DNA of 64,000 nt from Kocuria turfanensis (GTDB lineage Bacteria > Actinomycetota > Actinomycetes > Actinomycetales > Micrococcaceae), in NCBI RefSeq assembly GCF_001580365.1, contig NZ_CP014480.1:2295008-2359007 (forward strand), in the 5' to 3' direction. Shown here piece by piece: positions 32,016 to 41,270 of the stretch. Numbering within the stretch: the stretch's first letter is position 1; each line of letters starts with the position of its first letter. The notes under the pieces were generated by a model. It searched no databases, was not told the DNA's origin, and saw only the letters and a program-made list of their open reading frames with translations. A program made the position numbers and the translations under genes.

Positions 32016-33140
32016 TCACTGGCTCGGGAGCCGGACCGGCATCAGCAGGTACTTGTAGTCGTCCCGGTCCTCGCCCTCCGGCTCGGCCTGCGCGGAGAGC
32101 ACCGCCGGCTTGGGCGGGGCGGTGAAGGAGAACCGCACGTAGTCCGAGGAGAAGGCGTGCAGGCCCTCGGACAGGTACGTGGGGTTGAAGGCCACGGTGA
32201 TGTCGTCCCCGGTCAGGTGGGCGTCCAGGACCTCCGAGGCCTGGGCGTCCTCGCCGGTCCCGGCGTCCAGGGCCACCTGGCCCTGGGTGAAGGCGAGGCG
32301 GACGGGCGTGTTGCGCTCGGCCACGAGCGAGACGCGGCGGACCGCCTCGACGAGCTCGGTGGTGCGCACCGCAGCCGTGATCGGGGTGTGCTCGGGGAAC
32401 AGCGACCGGATCTTGGGGTACTCGCCGTCGATGAGCAGGCTCGTGGTCCGGCGGCCGCCGGACTCGAAGCCGACGAGCTCGGCGGAGTCGGACAGCGCGA
32501 TGTTGATGTCCCCGGCCGGTCCGAGGGTCTTGGCGATGTCGTTGAGCGTACGGGCCTTGATCAGCGCGGCCGTGGAGATGTCGTGGGAGGTCGGCCTCCA
32601 CGTCAGCTCCCGCATGGCGAGCCGGTACCGGTCGGTGGCCAGGAGGGTCATCTTCTCGCCCTCGATCTCCACGCGCACGCCGGTGAGGATCGGAAGGGTG
32701 TCGTCCTTGCTGGCCGCGATGTTGACCTGGGACACGGCGAGGGCGAAGTCGTCGCCGGCGACCACGCCGGAGACGTCCGGCAGGGCCGGGAGCTCCGGGT
32801 AGTCGCCCACGGGCATCGCGGCGAGGTTGAACCGCGAGGACCGGCAGGTCAGCGTGACCTTGCCCTCGTCGGCCTGGACCTCGACCGGCGCGGACGGCAG
32901 CGACCGGCAGATGTCCGCCAGGAGCCGCCCGGAGACGAGCGTGGTGCCCTCCTCCTGGACGTCGGCGCTGATCGACAGCCGTGCCGAGATCTCGTAGTCG
33001 AAGCTGGCGATGGACAGCGACCCGCCCTCCGCCCGGATGAGCAGACCGGACAGCACGGGGACCGGGGGCCGAGGAGAGAGGGACCGGGCGGTCCAGGTCA
33101 CGGCCTCGGCGAGAACATCGCGTTCGACGGAGAACTTCAC
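32016..33140 (-). CDS. dnaN: DNA polymerase III sliding clamp, beta subunit
   Basis: 374 residues, the standard length. Three clamp repeats (about 1-125, 130-250, 255-374) are recognisable, starting MKFSVERDVLAEAVTWTARSL and ending YKYLLMPVRLP. The ring tethers the polymerase to DNA and is the docking platform for repair and cell-cycle factors. The GTG start is supported by the homologous N-terminus and GAAAGG upstream; the frame running further into oriC is not coding. It lies directly beside oriC and is co-directional with dnaA. Confidence 0.97.
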   Translation of the reverse strand: MKFSVERDVLAEAVTWTARSLSPRPPVPVLSGLLIRAEGGSLSIASFDYEISARLSISADVQEEGTTLVSGRLLADICRSLPSAPVEVQADEGKVTLTCRSSRFNLAAMPVGDYPELPALPDVSGVVAGDDFALAVSQVNIAASKDDTLPILTGVRVEIEGEKMTLLATDRYRLAMRELTWRPTSHDISTAALIKARTLNDIAKTLGPAGDINIALSDSAELVGFESGGRRTTSLLIDGEYPKIRSLFPEHTPITAAVRTTELVEAVRRVSLVAERNTPVRLAFTQGQVALDAGTGEDAQASEVLDAHLTGDDITVAFNPTYLSEGLHAFSSDYVRFSFTAPPKPAVLSAQAEPEGEDRDDYKYLLMPVRLPSQ

Positions 33141-33359
33141 GAGAGGTTGCTGCCTTTCAGTCTGAGCACGGGCGGCGGAGCCCGCGCCCGGAGGACGGCG
33201 TCCGCCGCGCCGCGAGGTGCGGCCGACCGGGTCTTCGCCCCCTGCATCGTATCCGTCCGTTTCGGCGGACGGCCATTCGGCCGACCGTGGCGGACTTCTT
33301 GTGGTTCGCCGGTCCCGGAGGGCTCGGCGGGGGCCCGGAGTCCCGGATTCTTGTTGTTT

Positions 33360-33700
33360 GGCCGGAGATCTCTTTAAGGACGGGAGTGTTAATAACCACT
33401 GTGGAATCTGTGGATAACTGCCTCTCGGCCAGGCGCCGGGCGGCAACGCCCTGTTGAGTTCCTGTGATTCGCGGTCCACCGGAAGGGCCTCTCCCGGTGG
33501 ACAAGATCCGCGCGGTTCCGCGGGTTCCACAGCCCGACCGGCAGTTGTGCCGAGGTTCTCCACCGGAGCCCGGCGGTATTCCACAATTTTATCCACAGGT
33601 GTGGGTTCTGTCCTGTGCACAGGTGCTCCACAAGGGGCCGTGTCCTGTGCAGAAGAGGGTCGGCCACCCCGGAACGGCGCGGTGGCGGCCTGTGGACGAA
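33360..33700. other. Chromosomal replication origin oriC with DnaA boxes
   Basis: The 620-base gap between dnaA and dnaN holds two perfect DnaA boxes TTATCCACA, on the minus strand at 33409-33417 and the plus strand at 33589-33597. Near matches are TTGTCCACC (minus, 33496-33504), TATTCCACA (33577-33585), GGTTCCACA (33523-33531), GATTCCACA (minus, 33400-33408) and TCGTCCACA (minus, 33691-33699). Relatively AT-rich segments at 33348-33397 (TTCTTGTTGTTTG, GTTAATAACC) are candidates for the unwinding element. The dnaA-dnaN gap is the usual oriC site in Actinobacteria. Confidence 0.9.
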
Positions 33701-33710
33701 TCACAAGAAA

Positions 33711-33740
33711 ACGGGCCCGCCGGTGTCCCGGCGAGCCCGT
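33711..33740 (-). terminator. Terminator after dnaA
   Basis: A 13-base stem with one G-U pair (33711-33723 with 33728-33740) and a 4-base loop, followed on the minus strand by TTTTCTT, ends the dnaA transcript 21 bases past its stop, at the edge of oriC. Confidence 0.85.
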
Positions 33741-33760
33741 CGGTGACGGGTGGGCGGTGC

Positions 33761-35365
33761 TCAGCCCTCGCGCTGCTGCTGCTTGATGCGGTTCGTCAGC
33801 TCGGTGACCTGGTTGAAGATCTGCCGGCGCTCGGCCATCAGGGTGCGGATCTTCCGGTCGGCGTGCATCACCGTGGTGTGGTCGCGGCCGCCCAGCTCCT
33901 GGCCGATCTTCGGCAGGGACATGTCGGTGAGCTCGCGCAGCAGGTACATGGCGATCTGCCGCGCCGTGACCAGGGTGCGGGTGCGGGACTTGCTCTTGAG
34001 CTCCTCGAGGGTGATGTCGAAGTAGACCGCCGTCTGCGCCAGGATCGAGGCCGCGGTGATCTCCTGCGCGCCGTCGTCGGTGATGAGGTCCTTGAGCACC
34101 AGCTCGGCCAGGGGCAGGTCCACGGCCTGCTTGTTCAGCGAGGCGAAGGCGGTGACGCGGATCAGGGCGCCCTCGAGCTCACGGATGTTGGTGGAGATGT
34201 GCGAGGCGATGTACTCCAGCACGTCGTCGGGGGCGTCCATGCCCTCGCTGGTGGCCTTCTTGCGCAGGATCGCGATGCGGGTCTCCAGCTCCGGAGGCTG
34301 CACGTCGGTGATCAGACCCCACTCGAACCGGGAGCGCATGCGCTCGGCGAAGCCGGTGAGCTGCTTGGGCGGCATGTCCGAGGTGATCACGATCTGCTTC
34401 TCGTGGTTGTGCAGCGCGTTGAAGGTGTGGAAGAACTCCTCCTGCGTGTGCTCCTTGCCCGCCAGGAACTGGATGTCGTCGATCAGCAGCATGTCCACGT
34501 TGCGGTAGATCTCCTTGAAGGAGGAGCCCTCGTCGTCGCGGATCGAGTTGATGAAGTCGTTGGTGAACTCCTCCGAGTTCACGTAGCGCACGCGCACCTG
34601 CGGGTACAGCCGCTTGGCGTAGTGACCGATGGCGTGCAGCAGGTGCGTCTTGCCCAGGCCGGACTCCCCGTAGATGAACAGCGGGTTGTACGCCTTGGCA
34701 GGGGTCTCGGCCACCGCGAACGCCGCGGCGTGGGCGAACCGGTTGGACTGCCCGATCACGAAGGAGTCGAAGACGTACTTCGGGTTCAGCCGCGCGGAGC
34801 TGTCCCACTCCCCCACCACGGCGGGGGCGGTGCCGGTGTCCTGCACGGGGCGGCGGGGCGGGGCGGCCTGCGGGTCCCGCGGCGGAGGCAGGGTGCGATT
34901 GCCGGCGGCCGGTGCGACCGGCTCCGGGCGCACCGCGGCGAGGTCCAGCATGCGCTGGTCGATCCCCATGGCGTGTGCGGTGTCACCGGCATCGGTCCGG
35001 GTGGGCCCGTCGGTGCGGTTGCGCTCGGCCTCGAGCTCACCGATCGGGGGCAGCGCTGCCGTCTGCGGTCCCGGCTCCGGGGCGGGAGCGGCCTCGAGGT
35101 CGGCGTCGACGACGAACGCCACGAGCGTCTCCGGACTGAAGGCGCGTCCCACGGAGGAGCGCAGGACCGAGGCCATCTGGTTCTGGAAGAACTCCCGGGT
35201 CAGCTCGTTGGGGACCGCGACGAGCAGCGTGGTGCCGATGAGCCCCTGCGGCTGGGCCAGGGAGATGAACCCCCGGTAGCGGCCCGTGGTCATGGGGTCC
35301 TCGTACATGTACTGCACGCATTCGGCCCACTGCGCGCTGAGCGCCTGATTGTCCTGCGTGCCCAC
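33761..35365 (-). CDS. dnaA: Chromosomal replication initiator protein DnaA
   Basis: 534 residues. Domain I (about 1-90); a Pro/Ala-rich domain II linker (about 92-190); the AAA+ domain III with Walker A GESGLGKT (233-240), Walker B LLIDDIQ and sensor motifs; and domain IV with the DnaA-box-recognising helix in [14 protein letters not shown] near the C-terminus. It binds the boxes in oriC and opens DNA. The GTG start begins [17 protein letters not shown]. The linker makes the protein slightly longer than E. coli DnaA (467), usual for Actinobacteria. Confidence 0.98.
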   Translation of the reverse strand: MGTQDNQALSAQWAECVQYMYEDPMTTGRYRGFISLAQPQGLIGTTLLVAVPNELTREFFQNQMASVLRSSVGRAFSPETLVAFVVDADLEAAPAPEPGPQTAALPPIGELEAERNRTDGPTRTDAGDTAHAMGIDQRMLDLAAVRPEPVAPAAGNRTLPPPRDPQAAPPRRPVQDTGTAPAVVGEWDSSARLNPKYVFDSFVIGQSNRFAHAAAFAVAETPAKAYNPLFIYGESGLGKTHLLHAIGHYAKRLYPQVRVRYVNSEEFTNDFINSIRDDEGSSFKEIYRNVDMLLIDDIQFLAGKEHTQEEFFHTFNALHNHEKQIVITSDMPPKQLTGFAERMRSRFEWGLITDVQPPELETRIAILRKKATSEGMDAPDDVLEYIASHISTNIRELEGALIRVTAFASLNKQAVDLPLAELVLKDLITDDGAQEITAASILAQTAVYFDITLEELKSKSRTRTLVTARQIAMYLLRELTDMSLPKIGQELGGRDHTTVMHADRKIRTLMAERRQIFNQVTELTNRIKQQQREG

Positions 35366-35790
35366 GCGTACTCCTGCTGTCGTCGGGATGTCATCGAGAT
35401 GTCGTCGGGATGACGAGGCGGTTGACGGGTCGTCCCGGCCCTGCTGCGGCGGCCTTTTCCACAGAGTTGTTCACAACGGTGGAAAAGCTGTTCGGGGGCC
35501 GGCCGCGAGTGCCAGCCTAGAACATGCTTCGAAACTGTTCATAGCTGATCTGCTGGGGTCCCGGGAACTACAGAGGTGTAGTTCAGCCCCTGATCCGCGC
35601 CGTTCCGCGGCCGGGAGCGCACGGGTTTTCCACAGGATGTGAGCAAGATCCGTGCACAGCTGTGGGTAGGATGTGCACTGCACAGCACCGGCCGGTTTCC
35701 GGAGGCCGCGCCGGGCGTGTCCGTCCCCTCCGGTGCACGCTCGGGGGCGCTCGGAGGAGCCTGCGCCCCGGTGCGTCGTCGTCCGCGGAT
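35366..35790. other. dnaA upstream region with degenerate DnaA boxes
   Basis: The gap between the divergent dnaA and rpmH genes has no gene. It contains TTTTCCACA (35455-35463 and 35626-35634) and TTGTTCACA (35467-35475), each one base off a DnaA box, so DnaA probably autoregulates here or the region is a second half of a bipartite origin (inference). No strong dnaA promoter was identified. Confidence 0.6.
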
Positions 35791-35819
35791 TTGACCGTCC
35801 CCGGCCTGTTGTCTAGGGT
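35791..35819 (+). promoter_or_regulatory. Promoter of the rpmH-rnpA-yidD-yidC operon
   Basis: TTGACC (35791-35796) and TAGGGT (35814-35819) with a 17-base spacer match the housekeeping sigma consensus well. It lies 142 bases before the rpmH GTG. Confidence 0.7.
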
Positions 35820-35961
35820 GAGGTAGTCTCTTGTGTCCCCTGTCATGCCCTTCCGCATGCTCGGACGCATCCACCAGCACTGCTGCGCCCGCCCCTTCGC
35901 CGTACCGACCCGGTGCGCCGAGGACCACGCGGCGCACACCCCGACGCCTTTGGAGTAACCA

Positions 35962-36099
35962 GTGAGCAAGCGGACTTTTCAGCCGAATAACCGCCGTCGC
36001 GCCAAGAAGCACGGCTTCCGCGCCCGGATGCGCACCCGTGCCGGCCGCGCCATCCTCGCCGCCCGCCGCAGCAAGGGCCGCACCGAACTCTCGGCCTGA
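35962..36099 (+). CDS. rpmH: 50S ribosomal protein L34
   Basis: 45 residues, Arg-rich, starting [20 protein letters not shown] and containing [17 protein letters not shown], the invariant L34 pattern. It is part of the large ribosomal subunit. The GTG start follows TTTGGAG. It heads the operon with rnpA, as in almost all bacteria; upstream lies the long leader with the dnaA-proximal boxes. Confidence 0.97.
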   Translation: MSKRTFQPNNRRRAKKHGFRARMRTRAGRAILAARRSKGRTELSA

Positions 36100-36201
36100 G
36101 CCGGCCCATGTCGGCACCGGCGTTCCGGACGACCACCCCTTCTCGGGTGGCGGCATCCGTGCCGGGACCGCCGGAGCACCGGGCCCGACAGGAGCCGGAC
36201 C

Positions 36202-36615
36202 GTGCTGCCTGAGCAGCACCGGATCCGGACCTCGGCCCAGTTCTCGGCCACCACGCGTTCCGGCGCCCGCAACGGGCGCCGGAACGTCGTCGTATATGTG
36301 CGCCCCACCGCCGAGGACCGCCCGGCGCGCTTCGGGTTCGTCGTCTCGAAGGCGGTGGGCAACGCCGTCCGGCGCAACAAGGTGAAGCGGCGCCTGCGGG
36401 AACTCGCCCAGACCACGGTCAGGCAGGTCCCGTACGGTTATGACGTGGTCGTCCGCGCGCTCCCGCCCGCCTCCGCCGCGGACTGGGCGGAGCTGGCCGC
36501 CGACTACGCCAAGGCCTGGCGGACGGCGTCCGCGCGCGCGGGCGTCCCCCGCGCCGCGACCGGGACGCCCCCGGCAGAAGACCACCGATCCGGACGGGAG
36601 GAGCCAGCGTCATGA
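36202..36615 (+). CDS. rnpA: Ribonuclease P protein component
   Basis: 137 residues. The RNase P signature is clear: FGFVVSKAVGNAVRRNKVKRRLRE (about 46-69), the basic RNR helix that holds the catalytic RNA and pre-tRNA leader. It assists removal of tRNA 5' leaders. GGAG precedes the GTG. About 30 C-terminal residues are Pro/Arg/Glu-rich and extra. Its stop overlaps the yidD start (ATGA). Confidence 0.95.
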   Translation: MLPEQHRIRTSAQFSATTRSGARNGRRNVVVYVRPTAEDRPARFGFVVSKAVGNAVRRNKVKRRLRELAQTTVRQVPYGYDVVVRALPPASAADWAELAADYAKAWRTASARAGVPRAATGTPPAEDHRSGREEPAS

Positions 36616-37052
36616 GCGAGCACGCCCATGGGCACGAGGACCTCCTCGCCGCGGCTCCCCACGAGTACGTCCGCCCGGCGTCGGCGTGGCAGGCTCTCTG
36701 GTTCCTGCCGCAGAACGCGCTCATCGCGGGCCTGAAGCTCTACCGGACCATCGTCTCCCCCCTGTACGGGGACGTCTGCCGGTACTTCCCCTCCTGCTCG
36801 GCCTACGCCCTCGAGTCCGTCACGGTGCACGGCGCCGTGCGCGGTCTCGGCCTCAGCGTCCGCCGGCTCCTGCGCTGCCACCCCTGGGCGGCCGGTGGGA
36901 TCGACAGGGTCCCGGACGGCGGTCGGAGCTTTCCCGACTTCGCGTCCCTGCCCAAGATCGTCCTGCTGAACCACCCCACCCTTGCCGAGCGCCACCAGCA
37001 CCACCCCGCCGGAGGCACCGGCTCCGCGGCCCAAGGAGAGCCTTCCCCATGA
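36612..37052 (+). CDS. yidD: Membrane protein insertion efficiency factor YidD
   Basis: 146 residues, longer than the usual 70-110. The core is KLYRTIVSPLYGDVCRYFPSCSAYALESVTVHGAVRGLGLSVRRLLRCHPWAAGGIDRVP, including the conserved Cys residues of the family. The N-terminal about 35 and C-terminal about 40 residues (His/Pro-rich) are extensions. It helps YidC insert membrane proteins. It overlaps both rnpA and yidC by four bases, so the three are translated as a coupled unit. Confidence 0.93.
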   Translation: MSEHAHGHEDLLAAAPHEYVRPASAWQALWFLPQNALIAGLKLYRTIVSPLYGDVCRYFPSCSAYALESVTVHGAVRGLGLSVRRLLRCHPWAAGGIDRVPDGGRSFPDFASLPKIVLLNHPTLAERHQHHPAGGTGSAAQGEPSP

Positions 37053-38035
37053 ATCTGTTCGAACTGATCCTCTTCCCCTTCAGGTGGGTCGTCTCCGCCG
37101 TGCTGTGGGTCTTCCACGAGCTGCTGACGGCCGTCGGGATGGATCCCGCCGCGGGCATCACCTGGGTGCTGTGCATCGTGGGCCTCACCCTGGTCATGCG
37201 CACGCTGACCATCCCGCTGTTCCTCAAGCAGATCAAGTCCATGCGCGGCATGCAGGAGCTGCAGCCCGAGATGGCCAAGCTGCAGGCCAAGTACAAGGGC
37301 AAGAAGGACCAGCTCTCCCGCCAGGCCATGGCCCAGGAGCAGATGGAGCTCTACAAGAGCCACGGCTCCAACCCGTTCTCGGCCTGCCTGCCGATCCTGG
37401 TGCAGATGCCGATCTTCTTCGGTCTGTTCCAGGTCCTCAACGGAGTGCCCAAGTCGGCGGCGGCCGGGGAGGGCGTGCACGTGCTCAACGCCGCCACCGT
37501 GCAGTCCTTCAACGAGGCCACGTTCTTCGGCGCCCCGCTCTTCTCCACCCTGCTCAACCCGGGCGACGGCAACCACGTGGCCACCATCATCCTGGCCGTC
37601 GTGATGATCATCGCGATGTCCGCCTCGCAGTTCTTCACCCAGAAGCAGCTGACGGCCAAGAACATGAGCGAGACCGCCAAGGCCTCCCCCATGTACCGCC
37701 AGCAGCAGATGATGCTCTACCTGTTCCCGCTCGTCTTCGCGATCGGCGGCATCAACTTCCCCATCGGCGTCCTCATCTACTGGACCGTCTCCAACGTGTG
37801 GTCCATGGGCCAGCAGTGGTGGGTCATCCGCAACAACCCGACCCCCGGTTCCCAGGCCGAGCAGGAGCTCAACGAGCGCCGCGCCGCCAAGGGCCTGCCC
37901 CCGTTCGGCAAGACCCGCGAGGAGCACGAGGCGGAGGTCGAGGAACAGCGTGCCCGCGCCGCCGCCGGGCAGCGCCAGCAGCCCGTCGGCAAGAAGCGGC
38001 AGCGGCAGCAGACGAAGAAGAAACAGGCGCGATGA
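37049..38035 (+). CDS. yidC: Membrane protein insertase YidC (Oxa1 family)
   Basis: 328 residues with five membrane helices and the Oxa1 core: VMRTLTIPLFLKQIKSMRGMQELQPEMAKLQAKYKGKK (cytoplasmic loop C1, with the conserved Arg in the hydrophilic groove), FGLFQVLNGVPK, and NFPIGVLIYWTVSNVWSMGQQW near the last helix. The tail is strongly basic (KKRQRQQTKKKQ), typical of ribosome contact. It inserts membrane proteins with or without SecYEG. The ATG overlaps the yidD stop. A hairpin stands between yidC and jag. Confidence 0.97.
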   Translation: MNLFELILFPFRWVVSAVLWVFHELLTAVGMDPAAGITWVLCIVGLTLVMRTLTIPLFLKQIKSMRGMQELQPEMAKLQAKYKGKKDQLSRQAMAQEQMELYKSHGSNPFSACLPILVQMPIFFGLFQVLNGVPKSAAAGEGVHVLNAATVQSFNEATFFGAPLFSTLLNPGDGNHVATIILAVVMIIAMSASQFFTQKQLTAKNMSETAKASPMYRQQQMMLYLFPLVFAIGGINFPIGVLIYWTVSNVWSMGQQWWVIRNNPTPGSQAEQELNERRAAKGLPPFGKTREEHEAEVEEQRARAAAGQRQQPVGKKRQRQQTKKKQAR

Positions 38036-38066
38036 CCGCTGCGGGTCACCCCGCGACTTCCTCCCC

Positions 38067-38095
38067 GCACGGGGCCGGGATGCCCGGCCCCGTGC
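38067..38095 (+). terminator. Hairpin between yidC and jag, terminator or attenuator
   Basis: A perfect 13-base stem (38067-38079 with 38083-38095) and a 3-base loop sit between the yidC stop and the jag ribosome site. It is followed by only a short pyrimidine run, so it may reduce rather than end transcription into jag-rsmG. Confidence 0.65.
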
Positions 38096-38117
38096 TTCCA
38101 CGGCCCCAGGAGACGAC

Positions 38118-38726
38118 ATGAGCGACATCCGGCAGACCACCCAGGACGCCGACGAGGCGCAGCCGACCCCCCACCCCGTCGAGGGCGACGCGCCGGCGGA
38201 CGCCGCCGAGCGGACCGGTCAGGACCAGGACCCGGGAACGGATCCCACGCTCGATCACCTCGAGGAGGAGGGCGAGGTCGCGGCCGACTACCTCGAGGAG
38301 CTGCTGGACACGGCGGACCTCGACGGGGACATCGACATCGAGGTCCGCGACGGCCGCACCTACCTGTCCGTCGTCGCGGAGGGTGACGACGACGAGAGCC
38401 TGTCCGTGCTCGTCGGCGAGGACGCAGAGGTCCTGGAGGCGCTGCAGGAGCTCGTGCGGCTCTCCGTCCTGTCCGCGACCGGACGCCGCTCCCGGCTCGT
38501 CCTCGACATCGGGGGCTACCGGCGGCGCCGGTCGTCCGCGCTGCAGGAGATGGCCCTCGCCGCCGTGCGGGAGGCGCAGGAGACCGGGGAGCGGGTGCAC
38601 CTCGAGCCCCTGTCCGCCTACGAGCGCAAGATCGTGCACGACGTGGTCGCGGAGCAGGGTCTGCTCAGCGAGTCCGAGGGCGAGGGGGCGGGACGGCACA
38701 TCGTCGTCTCCGCCGAGCAGGCCTGA
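38118..38726 (+). CDS. jag: Jag/SpoIIIJ-associated KH-R3H RNA-binding protein
   Basis: 202 residues. An acidic N-terminal tail (about 1-65), a KH domain (about 70-140: SLSVLVGEDAEVLEALQELVRLSVL) and an R3H domain (about 150-202) with YERKIVHDVVAEQ, where Arg-x3-His is the R3H signature. Single-strand RNA or DNA binding is expected; homologues (KhpB) affect cell division and small RNAs. It follows yidC as usual. AGGAGA precedes the ATG, and its stop shares one base with the rsmG start. Confidence 0.9.
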   Translation: MSDIRQTTQDADEAQPTPHPVEGDAPADAAERTGQDQDPGTDPTLDHLEEEGEVAADYLEELLDTADLDGDIDIEVRDGRTYLSVVAEGDDDESLSVLVGEDAEVLEALQELVRLSVLSATGRRSRLVLDIGGYRRRRSSALQEMALAAVREAQETGERVHLEPLSAYERKIVHDVVAEQGLLSESEGEGAGRHIVVSAEQA

Positions 38727-39397
38727 TGGCCGGCGACCCCCGCCCCTCCCCCACGGCGCAGGAGCCCCCGCTGCCGGACCCCCAGGAGCGTCTGGCCGCC
38801 GAGCGGCTGTTCGGGGACCGGCTGGCCCTCGCGGAACGCTACGTCGCACACCTGGCGTCCTCGGGAATCGTGCGCGGGCTCATCGGTCCTCGCGAGGTGC
38901 CGCGGCTCTGGAGCCGCCACGTGCTCAACTGCGCCGTGGTGGAGGAGCTCCTCCCGCCGGACGCGCGCGTGGCCGACGTCGGCTCCGGGGCGGGTCTGCC
39001 GGGGCTGTGCCTGGCACTGGCCCGGCCCGATCTGCGGCTCACGCTGATCGAGCCGCTGGAGCGCCGGGTGCAGTGGCTCGACGAGGTCGTGGCCGACCTG
39101 GGGCTGACCAACGTCCGGGTGCTGCGCGCTCGTGCCGAGCAGGCGAAGGACGAGGTGGGCGAGGTCGACGTCGTCACGGCCCGCGCGGTCTCCGCCCTCG
39201 TGGGCCTGCTCGACATCACGCTCCCGCTGCTGCGCGGCACGGGCGAGCTCCTTGCGCTCAAGGGCCGCTCCGCCGCGCAGGAGATCGAGAAGGCGCAGAA
39301 GAAGCTGGCCCGCCACGGCGCCCGCTCCACCGAGGTCCTCACCGTGGGCGACGCCCTGCTCGCCGAGCCGACCACGGTGGTCCGTGTGCGACTCTGA
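38726..39397 (+). CDS. rsmG: 16S rRNA (guanine-527-N7)-methyltransferase RsmG
   Basis: 223 residues. The SAM-binding motif VADVGSGAGLPGLCLAL (about 83-99) and LIEPLERRVQWLDEVV (about 108-123) are typical GidB/RsmG sequences; the conserved SRHVLNCAVV and the ARAVSAL loop (about 151-157) also fit. It methylates G527 in the 530 loop of 16S rRNA; loss gives low-level streptomycin resistance in other bacteria. TGATG overlap with jag indicates coupling. The parA gene follows after 188 bases. Confidence 0.95.
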   Translation: MAGDPRPSPTAQEPPLPDPQERLAAERLFGDRLALAERYVAHLASSGIVRGLIGPREVPRLWSRHVLNCAVVEELLPPDARVADVGSGAGLPGLCLALARPDLRLTLIEPLERRVQWLDEVVADLGLTNVRVLRARAEQAKDEVGEVDVVTARAVSALVGLLDITLPLLRGTGELLALKGRSAAQEIEKAQKKLARHGARSTEVLTVGDALLAEPTTVVRVRL

Positions 39398-39585
39398 GCG
39401 GTCCCGCCGTCGGCGACGTGCGGCGACGGTAGGCTGGGGGGCGTGTGCCGCGGGCGTGGCGCCGTGGCCGTTCCCCGGGATGGTCCTCGCTCCCCCGCCC
39501 CGCGGCCGGACCCGGACGCCCTCCCGCGGGGAGGCTGTGCCCGGACGGAACCACATCCAGACGAACCGGGAAGGTGCGCAGTCAG

Positions 39586-40617
39586 ATGCCGATCGACGAC
39601 GGCGAGGAAAGCCCGGTGGGTTTCGGCGAGGAGTTCCCGCCGGACCCGGCAGATCAATCTGTAAAGGTTGTTCCTGACCGAGGCACCCGTGTTTCACGTG
39701 AAACAGACGGACAGCTGTCCAAGATGACGACGATGGCGGACGACACGCCGCTGGGGAGGACGCTCGTGGAAGAGACCAGGCGACGCGCCAGGCTGAAGAA
39801 GGTCCAGCTGGAGAAGCCCGCCGCGACGCGGGTCTTCACCATCAGCAACCAGAAGGGCGGCGTCGGCAAGACGAGCACCTCGGTCAACCTCGCCGTCGCC
39901 CTGGCGCGGCAGGGCCAGAACGTCCTGGTGATCGACAACGACCCACAGGGCAACGCCTCGACCGCGCTCGGTGTGGAGCACAGCTCCGAGGTGGACAGCA
40001 CCTACGACGTCCTGATCGACGAGATGCCGATCGCCGACGTGGTTAAGACCTCCGTCGAGGCCGAGAACCTGTGGGTGGTGCCCGCGACCATCGACCTCGC
40101 CGGCGCGGAGATCGAGCTGGTCTCCATGGTGGCGCGGGAGCACCGGCTGCGGCGGGCCCTGGAGGCCTACGCACGGCAGCGCGAGGCGGACGGCCTGGAG
40201 CGGCTGGACTACGTCTTCATCGACTGCCCGCCCAGCCTGGGCCTGCTGACCCTCAACGCGTTCGTCGCGGCCACCGAGGTGCTCATTCCCATCCAGTGCG
40301 AGTACTACGCACTGGAGGGACTGAGCCAGCTGCTGAAGAACATCGAGATGATCCAGAAGCACCTGAACCCGGAGCTCTCGGTGTCGACCATCCTGCTCAC
40401 GATGTACGACGGCCGGACCAACCTGGCGTCCCAGGTGGCCGAGGAGGTCCGGACCCACTTCCCCGCCGAGGTCCTGGAGACCATGATCCCCCGCTCGGTG
40501 CGGATCTCCGAGGCGCCGAGCTACCAGCAGAGCGTCATCAGCTACGACCCCAGCTCGACCGGTGCCCTGTCCTATCTCGAGGCCGCCGCCGAGATCGCGC
40601 AGCGCGCCGCGCGCTGA
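39586..40617 (+). CDS. parA: Chromosome partition ATPase ParA (Soj)
   Basis: 343 residues from the start chosen. The deviant Walker A motif KGGVGKTS is at about 90-97, followed by DNDPQGNAST and DCPPSLGLLTLNA, typical of chromosomal ParA. It binds DNA non-specifically when ATP-bound and pulls ParB-bound origins apart. The start is open: ATG at 39586 after GGGAAGG makes the parS site at 39690 code for Val-Ser-Arg-Glu-Thr (36-40), whereas ATG at 39724 or 39733 would leave parS in the leader. The strong frame and composition before parS favour the longer form slightly. The gene ends in a hairpin and is separated from parB by an unusual 1-kb gap. Confidence 0.93.
   Translation: MPIDDGEESPVGFGEEFPPDPADQSVKVVPDRGTRVSRETDGQLSKMTTMADDTPLGRTLVEETRRRARLKKVQLEKPAATRVFTISNQKGGVGKTSTSVNLAVALARQGQNVLVIDNDPQGNASTALGVEHSSEVDSTYDVLIDEMPIADVVKTSVEAENLWVVPATIDLAGAEIELVSMVAREHRLRRALEAYARQREADGLERLDYVFIDCPPSLGLLTLNAFVAATEVLIPIQCEYYALEGLSQLLKNIEMIQKHLNPELSVSTILLTMYDGRTNLASQVAEEVRTHFPAEVLETMIPRSVRISEAPSYQQSVISYDPSSTGALSYLEAAAEIAQRAAR
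39690..39705. other. parS site (perfect) in or just before the parA N-terminus
   Basis: TGTTTCACGTGAAACA, an exact match to the bacterial parS palindrome bound by ParB. In the parA frame it encodes Val-Ser-Arg-Glu-Thr. Confidence 0.95.
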
Positions 40618-40634
40618 TCGCTGCCCCTCCCCCG

Positions 40635-40663
40635 AGCGCCCGCCTCCACCGGAGGCGGGCGCT
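40635..40663 (+). terminator. Terminator after parA
   Basis: A perfect 13-base GC-rich stem (40635-40647 with 40651-40663) with a 3-base loop begins 17 bases after the stop. Confidence 0.8.
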
Positions 40664-40715
40664 TCGCTGTGTGCCCACCAGGACAACGGGTGACCCCGGT
40701 GTCGAGACGCTCAGA

Positions 40716-40731
40716 TGTTTCACGTGTAACG
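40716..40731. other. Variant parS site after parA
   Basis: The 14-base core reads GTTTCACGTGTAAC, one base off the consensus, in non-coding DNA 53 bases past the parA hairpin. Confidence 0.65.
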
Positions 40732-41270
40732 CAGCCGTTGGGCGTGCAATGCGCCCGGCCGAGAGGACGCCGTGGACTCGGCACGCGATCCGCATCTCAC
40801 CCACCGGCCGGACGCCCTCCGCACGAGACTCGAAGTCGGCGCCGGCTGCCCCGCACCGACGCTTCACGGTGCTGACCCGGCCCCGACCGGTCGCCCTCGG
40901 GGCGACATGGCCTGTGGAACGGGTGCGCGTGGCCGCGTCCGTGGCTTCCACGGTGGAGGCGGCCTATCGGGAGCGTGAGCGGGTCCCCTATCGAGGGCGC
41001 GCCGCCCGTGACGTCAGCAGTGTCCCGGCGTGCTCGAGCCCGTGGCCATTGCAGCTGATGCGGAGTGCTGGGTCGGTGGTACGCGCGGCGGACGGGTACC
41101 ACCGGGCCCGTTGCTTACACGGTGAAAGCACGCGACGCCGTCATTGACGATCAGGTCGACGTGAAGCCCGGAAGACAGTCTCCCGCGGCGCGACGCCCGG
41201 ATGCCGGACCCGGCCCACCGTTCGGATCGACCGTGAGCGCATCGGCTGGCGGGCGGAGACGCGGCACGGA

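Noticed and set aside
40635..40663. A CRISPR-like or mobile-element repeat near parA
   Set aside because: It is a single perfect hairpin 17 bases after a stop codon, explained as a terminator; no regularly spaced repeats with unique spacers exist in the window.
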